Positions 16,619-24,232 of a DNA stretch of 64,000 bases are shown here, one piece after another; positions within the stretch are counted from its first letter, which is position 1; every line of letters begins with the position of its first letter. Origin of the DNA: Tepidiforma sp. (lineage in GTDB: Bacteria > Chloroflexota > Dehalococcoidia > Tepidiformales > Tepidiformaceae); assembly GCF_026003995.1 (NCBI RefSeq), contig NZ_BPIG01000001.1:62001-126000 (forward strand), read 5' to 3'. Under the pieces are notes generated by a model that worked only from the letters and a program-made list of their open reading frames with translations, made no database searches and was not told the origin of the DNA. A program made the position numbers and the translations under genes.

Positions 16619-16885
16619 GTGGCCGAAAAAGACGTCGAACTCGATGACCCGTACGCCTTCGTCGCGCAGCGCTTCCCTGTTCCCGAAGGCGTCGACCAGG
16701 ACGCGCTGATGGCCCGCTGCATCGTCGAGGAGTACGCCCTCATGGCGATGCCGCCCGAAAAAGCGCTCCGCATGTTCGCCTCGCCCTACTTCTCGGGTAC
16801 GCACGCCATCTACCGCCGCCGCGGAGAAGCCTTCGTCCGCGACATCATCCGCACCGTCTACGGCGCTGCCGCCGGGGAGGTTTAG
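16619..16885 (+). CDS. Small unknown protein between alpha and beta subunit genes
   Basis: An 88-residue soluble, acidic-then-basic protein that I do not recognise. It has no cysteines except one in ARCIVEEYAL, no signal peptide and no membrane segment. A conserved-looking patch is FASPYFSGTHAIYRRRGEAF. Coding is supported by the tight placement (3 bp after the alpha stop, 2 bp before the beta ATG), a GGAGGG ribosome-binding site, and codon usage like its neighbours. A cytoplasmic assembly or maturation factor for the molybdoenzyme is a reasonable inference from position. Confidence 0.75.
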   Translation: MAEKDVELDDPYAFVAQRFPVPEGVDQDALMARCIVEEYALMAMPPEKALRMFASPYFSGTHAIYRRRGEAFVRDIIRTVYGAAAGEV

Positions 16886-16887
16886 CC

Positions 16888-18123
16888 ATGCCGCGCGTGT
16901 ACAACTGGCAGATCGGCCGCCAGATGGACTACCGGTTCGAAACCGGCACCCAGAAGCGCCAGTTCGCCGCCGTCTTCAACATCAACCGCTGCATCGCCTG
17001 CCAGACCTGCACTATGGCCTGCAAGTCCACCTGGACTTTCTCGCCCGGCCAGGAGCTCATGTGGTGGAACAACGTCGAAACCAAACCGTTCGGCGGCTAT
17101 CCCCATCACTGGGACACGAAGCTCCTCGCGCTCCAGGAAGCGGCCGACCCGGGCGGCCAGGTCTGGGACGCCAAGGCCCCGAACCGCGCCGCACCCTACG
17201 GCACCTTCGCCGGCAAGACCATCTTCGAAACCGCCGACGGCGTCGAGAAGCAGGCCACCGGCTACCTCCCGGCCGAGGACGAGTGGAAGTCCCCCAACCT
17301 CTTCGAAGACACCGCCACTCGCTTCTCGCCCTCCGGCGTCTCGCTCCCCGAGCATTCAGGCTGGTTCTTCTACCTCCAGCGCATCTGTAATCACTGCACC
17401 TTCCCCGCCTGCGTCGCTGCCTGCCCCCGCAACGCCGCCTACAAGCGGGAGGAAGACGGCATCGTCCTCATTGACCAGGAGCGCTGCCGCGGCTACCGCA
17501 AATGCGTCGAAGCCTGCCCCTACAAGAAGGCCATGTACCGGCCCACCACCCGCACCTCGGAGAAGTGCATCGGCTGCTACCCCCGTGTCGAGGGCACCGA
17601 CCCGCTCACCGAGGGCATCCCGATGGAAACCCGCTGCATGACCGCCTGCATCGGCAAGATCCGCCTCCAGGGCCTCGTCAACGTCGAGCCTGATGGCCAG
17701 TGGACCGAAGACCGCCAGAACCCGCTCTACTACCTCGTCCACGTCGAAAAAGTCGCCCTTCCCCTCTATCCACAGTTCGGCACCCAGCCCAACGTCTACT
17801 ACATCCCGCCCCGCTGGGTCCCGCGCGACTACCTCCGCCAGATGTTCGGCCCGGGCGTCGATGCCGCCATCGCCCGCTACACGAACCCTTCTCGCGAGCT
17901 GCTCGCCGTGCTCCAGCTCTTCCGCGCCACTCAGAAAATCATCTTCTCCTACCGCATCGAGCCGGGGCCGAAGGCTGCGGAATTCACCATCGACGGCCAG
18001 AAGCGGGAAATCTACAACGACACCGTCCTCGGCTTCGACAGCAAGGGAAACGAAATCGTTCGCATCACCGTCAACGAACCGTTCTACGAGCGGCCCGAGC
18101 GGTTCGCGATGAACACCATCTAG
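16888..18123 (+). CDS. Iron-sulfur beta subunit, NxrB / NarH-like
   Basis: The 411-residue protein starts PRVYNWQIGRQMDYRFE and contains FNINRCIACQTCTMACKSTW and MWWNNVETKPFGGYP, segments I recognise from the Nitrospira/anammox NxrB branch rather than E. coli NarH. Cluster ligands are visible: C35, C38, C41, C45; then C167, C170, C175, C179; and CRGYRKC, where Tyr replaces the second cysteine as Trp does in NarH, predicting a [3Fe-4S] cluster. It would pass electrons between the molybdenum subunit and the heme-b gamma subunit. It has no signal of its own and should be co-exported with alpha through Tat. GGGGAGG precedes the ATG. Confidence 0.9.
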   Translation: MPRVYNWQIGRQMDYRFETGTQKRQFAAVFNINRCIACQTCTMACKSTWTFSPGQELMWWNNVETKPFGGYPHHWDTKLLALQEAADPGGQVWDAKAPNRAAPYGTFAGKTIFETADGVEKQATGYLPAEDEWKSPNLFEDTATRFSPSGVSLPEHSGWFFYLQRICNHCTFPACVAACPRNAAYKREEDGIVLIDQERCRGYRKCVEACPYKKAMYRPTTRTSEKCIGCYPRVEGTDPLTEGIPMETRCMTACIGKIRLQGLVNVEPDGQWTEDRQNPLYYLVHVEKVALPLYPQFGTQPNVYYIPPRWVPRDYLRQMFGPGVDAAIARYTNPSRELLAVLQLFRATQKIIFSYRIEPGPKAAEFTIDGQKREIYNDTVLGFDSKGNEIVRITVNEPFYERPERFAMNTI

Positions 18124-18135
18124 CGGGGTCGCATC

Positions 18136-18888
18136 ATGCCAGTCCTCAAACCCGCTCCCGTCGAACAGCTCGCCGCTGACGCCGCCCTCGCCGAACTCCT
18201 CGCGCTCATCTTCGGCCCCGCTTCGCACGAATCGCTCCAGCGCGCCCGGGAGCTGTGCGCTGCGCTCGCCGCGCCCGACGCCGCCGGGCTCGACCTCGCC
18301 CGCCTCGCGGCGCTCTTCGATATCCTCGACCCGGAACGCTGGGACGCCCAGCGTGTCGCCGTCTTCTCGGTCGGCACCTCCGCCGATTGTCCGGCGTTCG
18401 AAACAGCCTACTTCGCCGCGGAAGCCCACCGCCAGCCCCACCGCATGGCCGACCTAACCGGCCTCTACCGTGCCTTCGGCGTCATACCGGTGCCAGGTGC
18501 CGGCCGCCCCGACGACCTGGCCGTCGAACTCGAATTTCTCGCGTTCATGCTCCGGAAGGAGGCCTGGGCCCGTGAGCACGGCGGCGCGCCGCGCGTCGCG
18601 CAGGTCCAGCGCGGCCTCCGCATCTTCCTTGCCGAGCACCTCGGCCGCTGGGCGCCTGCCTTCGCCGCCCGTGTCCGCGAACGCGGACCGGCGACCATCT
18701 TCACGCCTGCGGCGGCGCTGCTCCAGTCCCTCCTCGCCGCCCAGGCGGCCCGTCTCGGCGTCCGCGACATCGCCCCCGCGCCCGGCTTGGATCCTGCCGC
18801 GTGGGAGACACCCCGCAGCCACGGCCCTGAATTCGGCGTCTCATCCTTCATCTCGGCCGACGCCATCCCCGAGGAGGGTTCGCCATGA
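18136..18888 (+). CDS. TorD/DmsD/NarJ-type molybdoenzyme chaperone
   Basis: The 250-residue all-helical protein shows the TorD-family pattern: CPAFETAYF, then HRMADLTGLYRAFGV, then PDDLAVELEFLAFMLRKEAWA. Such chaperones bind the alpha subunit and its Tat signal until the cofactor and Fe-S clusters are inserted, and act in the cytoplasm. Its place directly after the beta gene (12 bp) and before the gamma gene (ATGA overlap) fits dedication to this enzyme. The C-terminal 50 residues (SHGPEFGVSSFISADAIP) look like a flexible tail. Specificity for the neighbouring alpha subunit is inferred from context. Confidence 0.87.
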   Translation: MPVLKPAPVEQLAADAALAELLALIFGPASHESLQRARELCAALAAPDAAGLDLARLAALFDILDPERWDAQRVAVFSVGTSADCPAFETAYFAAEAHRQPHRMADLTGLYRAFGVIPVPGAGRPDDLAVELEFLAFMLRKEAWAREHGGAPRVAQVQRGLRIFLAEHLGRWAPAFAARVRERGPATIFTPAAALLQSLLAAQAARLGVRDIAPAPGLDPAAWETPRSHGPEFGVSSFISADAIPEEGSP

Positions 18889-19850
18889 CCCGGTTCTTCC
18901 GCTCCCGCAAGCTCCTCGCCGCATGCGCCGTGCTGCTCACGGCTGGCGTGCTCCAGTTCACCGGGGTCAACCCGGCCGCCTCCCAGGCCGTCCTCCTCGT
19001 CGCCTACGAATCTCCGCGCGACCCCGGCCTGGACCCGGCGTCGCCGGCGTGGGATGCCATCCGCGCTGTTGAGATCCCCCTCACGGCCCAGCGCGGTAGC
19101 TACGCCGCCGGCGGCGGCTCCGTCGCTACTGTCAGGCTCAAGGCCCTCCACTACGGCGGCCGCCTTTACGTCCGCGCCGAGTGGACCGACCGCACCGAGA
19201 ACGCCAGCGCCCTTCGCGTCGAAGACTTCACCGATGCCGCGGCGCTGGAGTTTCCCTCCCGTACCGCCGCCGTCGTCCCTTCCGTCTGCATGGGCCAGCC
19301 CGATGCGGGTGTCAACATCTGGTACTGGCGCGCCGACGTCGATGCCGGCAGCGTCGACCTCGCCGCTGCCTACCCCAACATGCACGTCGACGGCTACCCG
19401 TTCGAGGACGATACGTTCCTGACGGCGCGCGGCGCGGGCAACCCGGTCGCGGCCGACAACCCGGTCCAGACCCTCACCTCCCGGCTGTTCGGCTACCTCA
19501 CCACCTCGCCCGTGCAGGATGCCGCCGGCAAAGGCATGCGGACCGATACGGGCTGGGCCGTCGTCTTCGCCCGCCCCTTCCGGAGTCCCGGCCCCGACCA
19601 CGCCGACTTCGCCCCCGGTGCGCGGACCGACCTCGCGGTCGCCGTCTGGGACGGTGCCAACCAGGAACGCGACGGCATGAAGTCCGTCTCTCAGTTCATC
19701 ACGCTCCAGGTCGCTGCCGCGGGCCTGCCCGGCGAGGGCGGCATCGACGGCCGCTTCGTGGCCATCGCCGCGATTCTGCTCGTCGGGCTCTCGGGCATCG
19801 GCATCGGCCTCGCTCTCTACGGCGCCGCCGAACGGAGCCGCCAGCCATGA
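18885..19850 (+). CDS. Type II DMSO reductase family gamma subunit (heme b, EbdC/DdhC/NxrC-like)
   Basis: The 321-residue protein has an N-terminal secretion signal (LLAACAVLLTAGVLQFTG), a beta-sandwich heme-binding domain, and one C-terminal membrane helix (about 285-308). Motifs typical of the ethylbenzene dehydrogenase gamma family are present: LYVRAEWTDRTEN, VCMGQPDAGVNIWYWRAD and WDGANQERDGMKSVSQF. A Met and a Lys in these segments normally bind heme b. It would link the Tat-exported alpha-beta pair to the electron-transport chain on the outer face of the membrane; the C-terminal anchor explains the absence of a NarI gene. It overlaps both neighbours (ATGA). Confidence 0.82.
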   Translation: MTRFFRSRKLLAACAVLLTAGVLQFTGVNPAASQAVLLVAYESPRDPGLDPASPAWDAIRAVEIPLTAQRGSYAAGGGSVATVRLKALHYGGRLYVRAEWTDRTENASALRVEDFTDAAALEFPSRTAAVVPSVCMGQPDAGVNIWYWRADVDAGSVDLAAAYPNMHVDGYPFEDDTFLTARGAGNPVAADNPVQTLTSRLFGYLTTSPVQDAAGKGMRTDTGWAVVFARPFRSPGPDHADFAPGARTDLAVAVWDGANQERDGMKSVSQFITLQVAAAGLPGEGGIDGRFVAIAAILLVGLSGIGIGLALYGAAERSRQP

Positions 19851-20821
19851 CCGCCGCGACTCCCACCCGCCCGTTCCTCGCTGCAGCCGTCCCGTGGCTT
19901 GCGCTCGCCGTACTCATCGAACTCCTGTTGCTCCGCACCGGTACGCGCCTGGCCATCCACGTCCCCGCTGGCCGCGCCCTCGAAACGCCCTATCTCGCCC
20001 TGGCCGCGCTGGGCCGATTCGCGTTCTTCGTCGCCCTCGTCCTCGCGGTGCTCATCGCCGCGGCTGCCGTGGTGGACCTCTGGGTCCGCGGCGATGCGCC
20101 GGCGCGCGTCGCAGCGGTCTGCCTCGGCGGGTTTGCCGCGGCCGCCGGGCTGCTGCTGCTCCTCCCCGGGGCGAGTCCGATGGTGGCCGCCGCCGCCGCC
20201 ATCGCCGCCATCGCCCTGGCCGCGGCGGTGGTCCCCCGCGGCGGGCTGGTCCCCGCGGTCCCGTTCTCGCTCCTCGGGTTCTCGCTCATCGCATCGGCCG
20301 CCTACGCGGCCACCCAGGCCTCACCCGCGCTTCCTTCCGGCGCCGCCGTGCCGTTGCTCGACGCCGCCGAGGCGGCGGGGCTCGCGGCCGGCGCCGCGCT
20401 CCCGCTCGCGCTCTGTCGCCGGCCAGGGTTCGCCGCCGCGGGCTTCGGCGCGGCAGCCGCCCTCGGCGCCCTCACGGTCTTCGCAGCTCCCGCTGCCAGC
20501 GGGCGCATCATCCTGCTCTGGAACGGCGGCGTCACCGGCGCGCTCCCGCCGGTGCTTTACGCCGCGGCCGCTGCCGGCTTCGCCGCTGCCGCGTGGCAAG
20601 CGTGGCGCCGCGGCGAGCGAATGCTCCTGGCTGCGTTCGCGCTGCTCTTCGCCGGCGGCCTCGGCTTCCACAACACCTACCAGTCGCTGCTGCTCCTCGA
20701 TGCCGCAGCGGTCGGCGCGCTCTTCATCGCTCGTCCAGTGCCCGCCGCTGCGCCGCAGCCCTCGCCGGCGGCGCTGACCGCCCCCGCCGCTCGCCCCCAC
20801 GGCCCGCCGGGCCTAGCATGA
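19847..20821 (+). CDS. Polytopic membrane protein of the molybdoenzyme operon, function unknown
   Basis: A 324-residue, extremely Ala/Leu-rich protein with about 9-10 predicted membrane helices. Residues that stand out are His/Trp near the end of helices (GGLGFHNTYQSLLLLDA, WNGGVTGALPP). I recognise no family. The ATG overlaps the gamma-subunit stop (ATGA), so it is surely cotranscribed; the track's longer ORF in this frame reads through the gamma gene and is not real. It could be the membrane electron carrier, an anchor, or a transporter for nitrate/nitrite, but no motif distinguishes these. Confidence 0.75.
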   Translation: MTAATPTRPFLAAAVPWLALAVLIELLLLRTGTRLAIHVPAGRALETPYLALAALGRFAFFVALVLAVLIAAAAVVDLWVRGDAPARVAAVCLGGFAAAAGLLLLLPGASPMVAAAAAIAAIALAAAVVPRGGLVPAVPFSLLGFSLIASAAYAATQASPALPSGAAVPLLDAAEAAGLAAGAALPLALCRRPGFAAAGFGAAAALGALTVFAAPAASGRIILLWNGGVTGALPPVLYAAAAAGFAAAAWQAWRRGERMLLAAFALLFAGGLGFHNTYQSLLLLDAAAVGALFIARPVPAAAPQPSPAALTAPAARPHGPPGLA

Positions 20822-20831
20822 CCCTTATCCC

Positions 20832-21479
20832 GTGCGCGTCCTCATCCTCGTCCTCGGATTCGTCGCGCTCATCGCCGGGGCGGCCTGCACCGCCTCCGGC
20901 GTCGCCTCGCTCCGCACCCTCGATGAGGACGACTACATGCTCAGCGGCCCCGCCCGGCTCACCACCTCGACCTTCGGCTTCGTCGGTGCCACGAAAGAGA
21001 TTGCCGGCCGCGACTCCGGCCTCCGCGAAGGCGCGGTGACCGTCCGCATCCGGGCTATCGAAGGCGAGAACCTTTTCCTCGGCATCGCGCCCCGCGAGGC
21101 CGCAGACGCCTACCTCGGCGCCGCCCGCCGCGAACTCCTCGACGAGGTCCGCTACGACCCGCTCGAAGTCCGGCGCACGGGTGCGGGCGCCGGCGACCTT
21201 CCCGGCCCGCCCGGCCCCGCGGTCGCCTGGGCGGCGAGCGCCGCAGGCGATGCCCCGCTCGAACTCACCTGGCAGGCCGAGAACGGTGACTTCGTCTTCG
21301 TCATCCTCCGCGAGGACGGCAGCGCCGGCGTCGACGCCGTAGTCGAATTCGGCACGAAGTTCCGCTACCAGCGCGGCTTCGCCACGGCCGGCATCGCGTT
21401 CGGCATCCTCTTCGTCGTGGTCGGGCTCCTGCTCGCCTTCGCGGCACTCCGCCGAAGGGGCGCTTCGCCGCGGGGTTAG
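20832..21479 (+). CDS. Membrane-anchored protein with two terminal helices, function unknown
   Basis: The 215-residue protein has one membrane helix at each end (about 3-25 and 183-206) and a soluble loop of about 155 residues between them, predicted to face outside. No catalytic motif is seen; the loop contains VTVRIRAIEGENLFLGIAP and LELTWQAENGDFVFVILRED, suggesting a beta-sandwich. The arrangement recalls uncharacterised membrane proteins in actinobacteria and Chloroflexota. It starts with GTG 10 bp after the preceding gene and ends overlapping the tyrS stop region by 4 bp on the other strand. It may or may not belong functionally to the molybdoenzyme operon. Confidence 0.75.
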   Translation: MRVLILVLGFVALIAGAACTASGVASLRTLDEDDYMLSGPARLTTSTFGFVGATKEIAGRDSGLREGAVTVRIRAIEGENLFLGIAPREAADAYLGAARRELLDEVRYDPLEVRRTGAGAGDLPGPPGPAVAWAASAAGDAPLELTWQAENGDFVFVILREDGSAGVDAVVEFGTKFRYQRGFATAGIAFGILFVVVGLLLAFAALRRRGASPRG

Positions 21480-22684
21480 ACGAGCCGGATCCAGCGCCGC
21501 TTGCCGACCTGCACCACCATCCCGGCCCGGGCCGGCGTCGTCGGCTCCATCACCAGCCCGTCGACGGTCACCGCCTTCTGCTCGAACAGCCGCCGCGCCT
21601 CCCGCTTCGACGGCGCCGCGCCGGCCGCGAGCACCACGTCGATCAGCAGCTCGCCCTCCCGGACGGCGTACTCCGGCGCGTCGTCCGGCACCTCTTTCCG
21701 CTGCACCGTCCGCTCGAAGTGCTCCTGCGCGCGCTCCGCGGCCTCAGCGCCCCAGAACTCCGCCACGATGGTCCGCGCCAGCAGCTTCTTCGTCTCCATC
21801 GGGCTTCGCTCGCCGGAGCGCATCGCCGCCATGATGCGCTGCACCTCCGCCGGGTGCAGGTTCGTCCCCAGCGTGAAGAACTGCTCGATCACCTCATCCG
21901 GGATCGACATCACCTTGCCGAACTGCACCTCCGGCGGGTCGTCGACACCGACGTGGTTCCCCTTCGACTTCGACATCCGCTCCTTGCCGTCGAGCCCGAC
22001 GAGGATCGGCAGCGTGACCGGCACGTGCGGCCGCTGCCCGGCATCTTCCTGGATCTTCCGCCCGGCCATCAGGTTGAACAGCTGCTCCGTCCCGCCGACC
22101 TGCACGTCGCATTCGAGCGCGTAAGCGTCGTACCCCTGCATCAGCGCATACAGGAATTCGTGCAGGTAGACCGGGTCGCCCGCCTCCCACCGCAGCCGGA
22201 AGTTCTCCCGCCGCAGCATCTCGGCCGCGGTGAACTTCGACATCAGCTGGATGATGTCCGGCAGCATCAGCTTGCCCAGCCACTCCGAGTTGTGCCGGAC
22301 TTCCATCGTCGCCGGGTCGAGGATGCGCGAGGCCTGCTCCACGTACGTCGCCTCGTTCGCCCGGATCTGCTCCGGCGTCAGCATCGGCCGCAGCTTGTTC
22401 TTGTCGCTCGGGTCGCCCACCAGCGCCGTGTAGTCGCCGATGAGGAAGATGCAGTGGTGGCCGAACTGCTGGAACTGCCGCAGCTTGCGCAGCGGTACGC
22501 AGTGGCCGAGCGTCAGCGAACTCGCCGTCGGGTCGACCCCGAGGTAGACGCGCAGCGGCCGGTCCTCCTCCAGCCGCTCGCGCAGCTCCCGCTCCATCTG
22601 CCGCTTCAGCAGCGGGTCGCCATAGTCGACGCCGCTCATGAGCACTTCGAGCTGTTCGTCGACTGGCGCCATCGTCCTCGTCAT
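21476..22684 (-). CDS. tyrS: Tyrosyl-tRNA synthetase
   Basis: This 402-residue class I synthetase charges tRNA-Tyr. The adenylate-binding motifs are present as LTLGHC (HIGH) and RMSKSKGNH (KMSKS), with the tyrosine-pocket segment LMQGYDAYALECDVQVGGTEQ. A C-terminal S4 RNA-binding domain (about 340-402, APSKREARRLFEQKAVTVDG) completes the protein. The sequence is of the TyrZ-like branch, as judged from TLGHCVPLRKL. An alternative start lies at MAPVDEQL (22672). It lies 33 bp downstream of ribF on the same strand and is probably cotranscribed with it. The stop overlaps the 3' end of the membrane-protein gene on the other strand. Confidence 0.95.
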   Translation of the reverse strand: MTRTMAPVDEQLEVLMSGVDYGDPLLKRQMERELRERLEEDRPLRVYLGVDPTASSLTLGHCVPLRKLRQFQQFGHHCIFLIGDYTALVGDPSDKNKLRPMLTPEQIRANEATYVEQASRILDPATMEVRHNSEWLGKLMLPDIIQLMSKFTAAEMLRRENFRLRWEAGDPVYLHEFLYALMQGYDAYALECDVQVGGTEQLFNLMAGRKIQEDAGQRPHVPVTLPILVGLDGKERMSKSKGNHVGVDDPPEVQFGKVMSIPDEVIEQFFTLGTNLHPAEVQRIMAAMRSGERSPMETKKLLARTIVAEFWGAEAAERAQEHFERTVQRKEVPDDAPEYAVREGELLIDVVLAAGAAPSKREARRLFEQKAVTVDGLVMEPTTPARAGMVVQVGKRRWIRLV

Positions 22685-22717
22685 ACCGTTCGCATCCCGG
22701 GGCAGCGTAAGAGTCTC

Positions 22718-23656
22718 TCAGGCGCCGCCGAGCAGCCGCCGCGCCTCGCGAACATCTTCCGCGATCTGGGCCTTGAGGGCATCGGCCGAATCGAACTTCA
22801 CCTCGCCGCGGATGCGCGCCACCACCTCGAGGTCCATCCGCTCGCCATAGATGTCGCCTTCGAAATCCAGCAGGTGCGTCTCGATCGAGACGTGCCCGGC
22901 GTCGAACGTCGGCCGCCGCCCGATGTTCGTCGCGCCCATCAGCCGATGCCCGGCCACGCTCGCCCGCGTCGCATACACGCCCAGCGCCGGAAGCGCCCGG
23001 TCCGCCGCGACCGAGATGTTCGCCGTCGGGAAGCCGATCGTGCGCCCGCGTTCGAACCCGCGGACCACCGGCCCCGAAAGCCGGTACGGCCGGCCGAGCA
23101 GCGCCGTCACCCGCGCCATGTCGCCGGCCGCGAGCGCCGCCCGCACCGCGGTCGAGCTGTACCGCTCGTGGTCGTGCATCAGCGGCTCCACCTGCACCAC
23201 CTCGAACCCGAGCTCGGCCCCCAGCCGGCGCATCCGCTCGACCGTGTCCTTCGGCGCGCCGCGGCCGAAGGCGGCATCCGGCCCGAGCACCATCAGCCGC
23301 ATCCGGAGCAGCTCGAAGAAGGCCGCCGCCAGCTCCTCGGCCGTCACCTCCGAGACCTCGCCCGTGAAGGTGAGCGGAATGACCCAGTCCGCACCCGCCG
23401 CCCGGATCAGCTCCATCCGGTCCTCCAGCGAGGTCAGGTAGCTCGGCGGGATTTCGGGCCGCAGTACCGTGACCGGGTGCGGGTGGAGCGTGACCACCCC
23501 GGGCGAGAGCGCCCGACGGCGGGCTTCGTCGCGCAGCCGGCCGAGCAGCCACTGGTGGCCGCGGTGCACGCCGTCGAGCACCCCGATCGTCAGCGCCGTC
23601 TCCGGGCCCGGCGCGCCGGCCGCCAGCTGCGCCCGCGTGAACGAAGGAATCGCCAT
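22718..23656 (-). CDS. ribF: Bifunctional riboflavin kinase / FAD synthetase
   Basis: The 312-residue protein makes FMN from riboflavin and FAD from FMN. The N-terminal nucleotidyltransferase domain carries GVLDGVHRGHQ (residues about 25-35), matching the GxFDGVHxGHQ motif with Leu for Phe. The C-terminal kinase domain carries GRTIGFPTANI and METHLLDF-type segments (IETHLLDFEGDIYG). The start MAIPSFTRAQL at 23656 is preceded by TAGGAT 8 nt upstream, suggesting a leaderless transcript; the track's longer ORF is artefactual. tyrS follows, and the PaaI thioesterase diverges upstream. Confidence 0.93.
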   Translation of the reverse strand: MAIPSFTRAQLAAGAPGPETALTIGVLDGVHRGHQWLLGRLRDEARRRALSPGVVTLHPHPVTVLRPEIPPSYLTSLEDRMELIRAAGADWVIPLTFTGEVSEVTAEELAAAFFELLRMRLMVLGPDAAFGRGAPKDTVERMRRLGAELGFEVVQVEPLMHDHERYSSTAVRAALAAGDMARVTALLGRPYRLSGPVVRGFERGRTIGFPTANISVAADRALPALGVYATRASVAGHRLMGATNIGRRPTFDAGHVSIETHLLDFEGDIYGERMDLEVVARIRGEVKFDSADALKAQIAEDVREARRLLGGA

Positions 23657-23664
23657 CTCCGCCC

Positions 23665-23670
23665 ATCCTA
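23665..23670 (-). promoter_or_regulatory. -10 element of ribF-tyrS
   Basis: TAGGAT on the minus strand lies 8 nt before the ribF ATG. That spacing leaves essentially no 5' leader, in line with the other -10/start pairs in this window. Confidence 0.5.
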
Positions 23671-23797
23671 CTCCCGCGCGGCCTTCCCGGGCAGGCGGTG
23701 GCACCGCGCCGCCGTGCGCCGGTGGCCCTCCCGCGCCCCGGCCGCCCCGGGGCACACTGTGCCCTGCCAGTTCGAATCCCCTCCGCGAGGTTTGCCC

Positions 23798-24208
23798 GTG
23801 TCCAGCGATCAGCTCGGCGCCCTCCAGGCCCGCATCCAGCCGTTCTTCCCCGGCCTCCTCGGCATCCGCCTCACGAGCGCCGAACCGGACCGCGTCACGG
23901 CCGAGCTCACCGTTCGCGACGAGCTCTGCACCGTGCCCGGCATCCTCCACGGCGGCGCCATCATGGCCTTCGCCGATACCCTCGGCGCCGTCGGCACCGT
24001 GCTGAACCTGCCCGAAGGCGCCGGCACCACCACCATCGAATCGAAGACCAACTTCTTCGCCCCCGGCGTCGCCGGGACGACCATCACCGCCGAGTGCATC
24101 CCGCTCCACCGGGGCCGCCGCACCCAGACCTGGCAGACGTCCATCCGCAACCCGGAGGGCCGGCTCATCGCCGTCGTCACCCAGACGCAGATGGTCCTCG
24201 CGCCCTAG
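23798..24208 (+). CDS. PaaI-family hotdog thioesterase
   Basis: The 136-residue single hotdog domain has the motif HGGAIMAFADTLGAVG (about residues 51-66), with the expected acidic residue D60, and the strand TTIESKTNFFAPG. It should hydrolyse acyl- or aryl-CoA esters as a tetramer in the cytoplasm; PaaI itself removes dead-end phenylacetyl-CoA derivatives. The GTG start at 23798 has the leader GAGGTTTGCCC, shared with two other genes in the window. The track's 829-residue ORF in this frame is antisense read-through of tyrS and ribF. It is convergent with dnaE2, 24 bp away. Confidence 0.9.
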   Translation: MSSDQLGALQARIQPFFPGLLGIRLTSAEPDRVTAELTVRDELCTVPGILHGGAIMAFADTLGAVGTVLNLPEGAGTTTIESKTNFFAPGVAGTTITAECIPLHRGRRTQTWQTSIRNPEGRLIAVVTQTQMVLAP

Positions 24209-24232
24209 CCTCGCCCGGCCGGTTCGGTGCTC

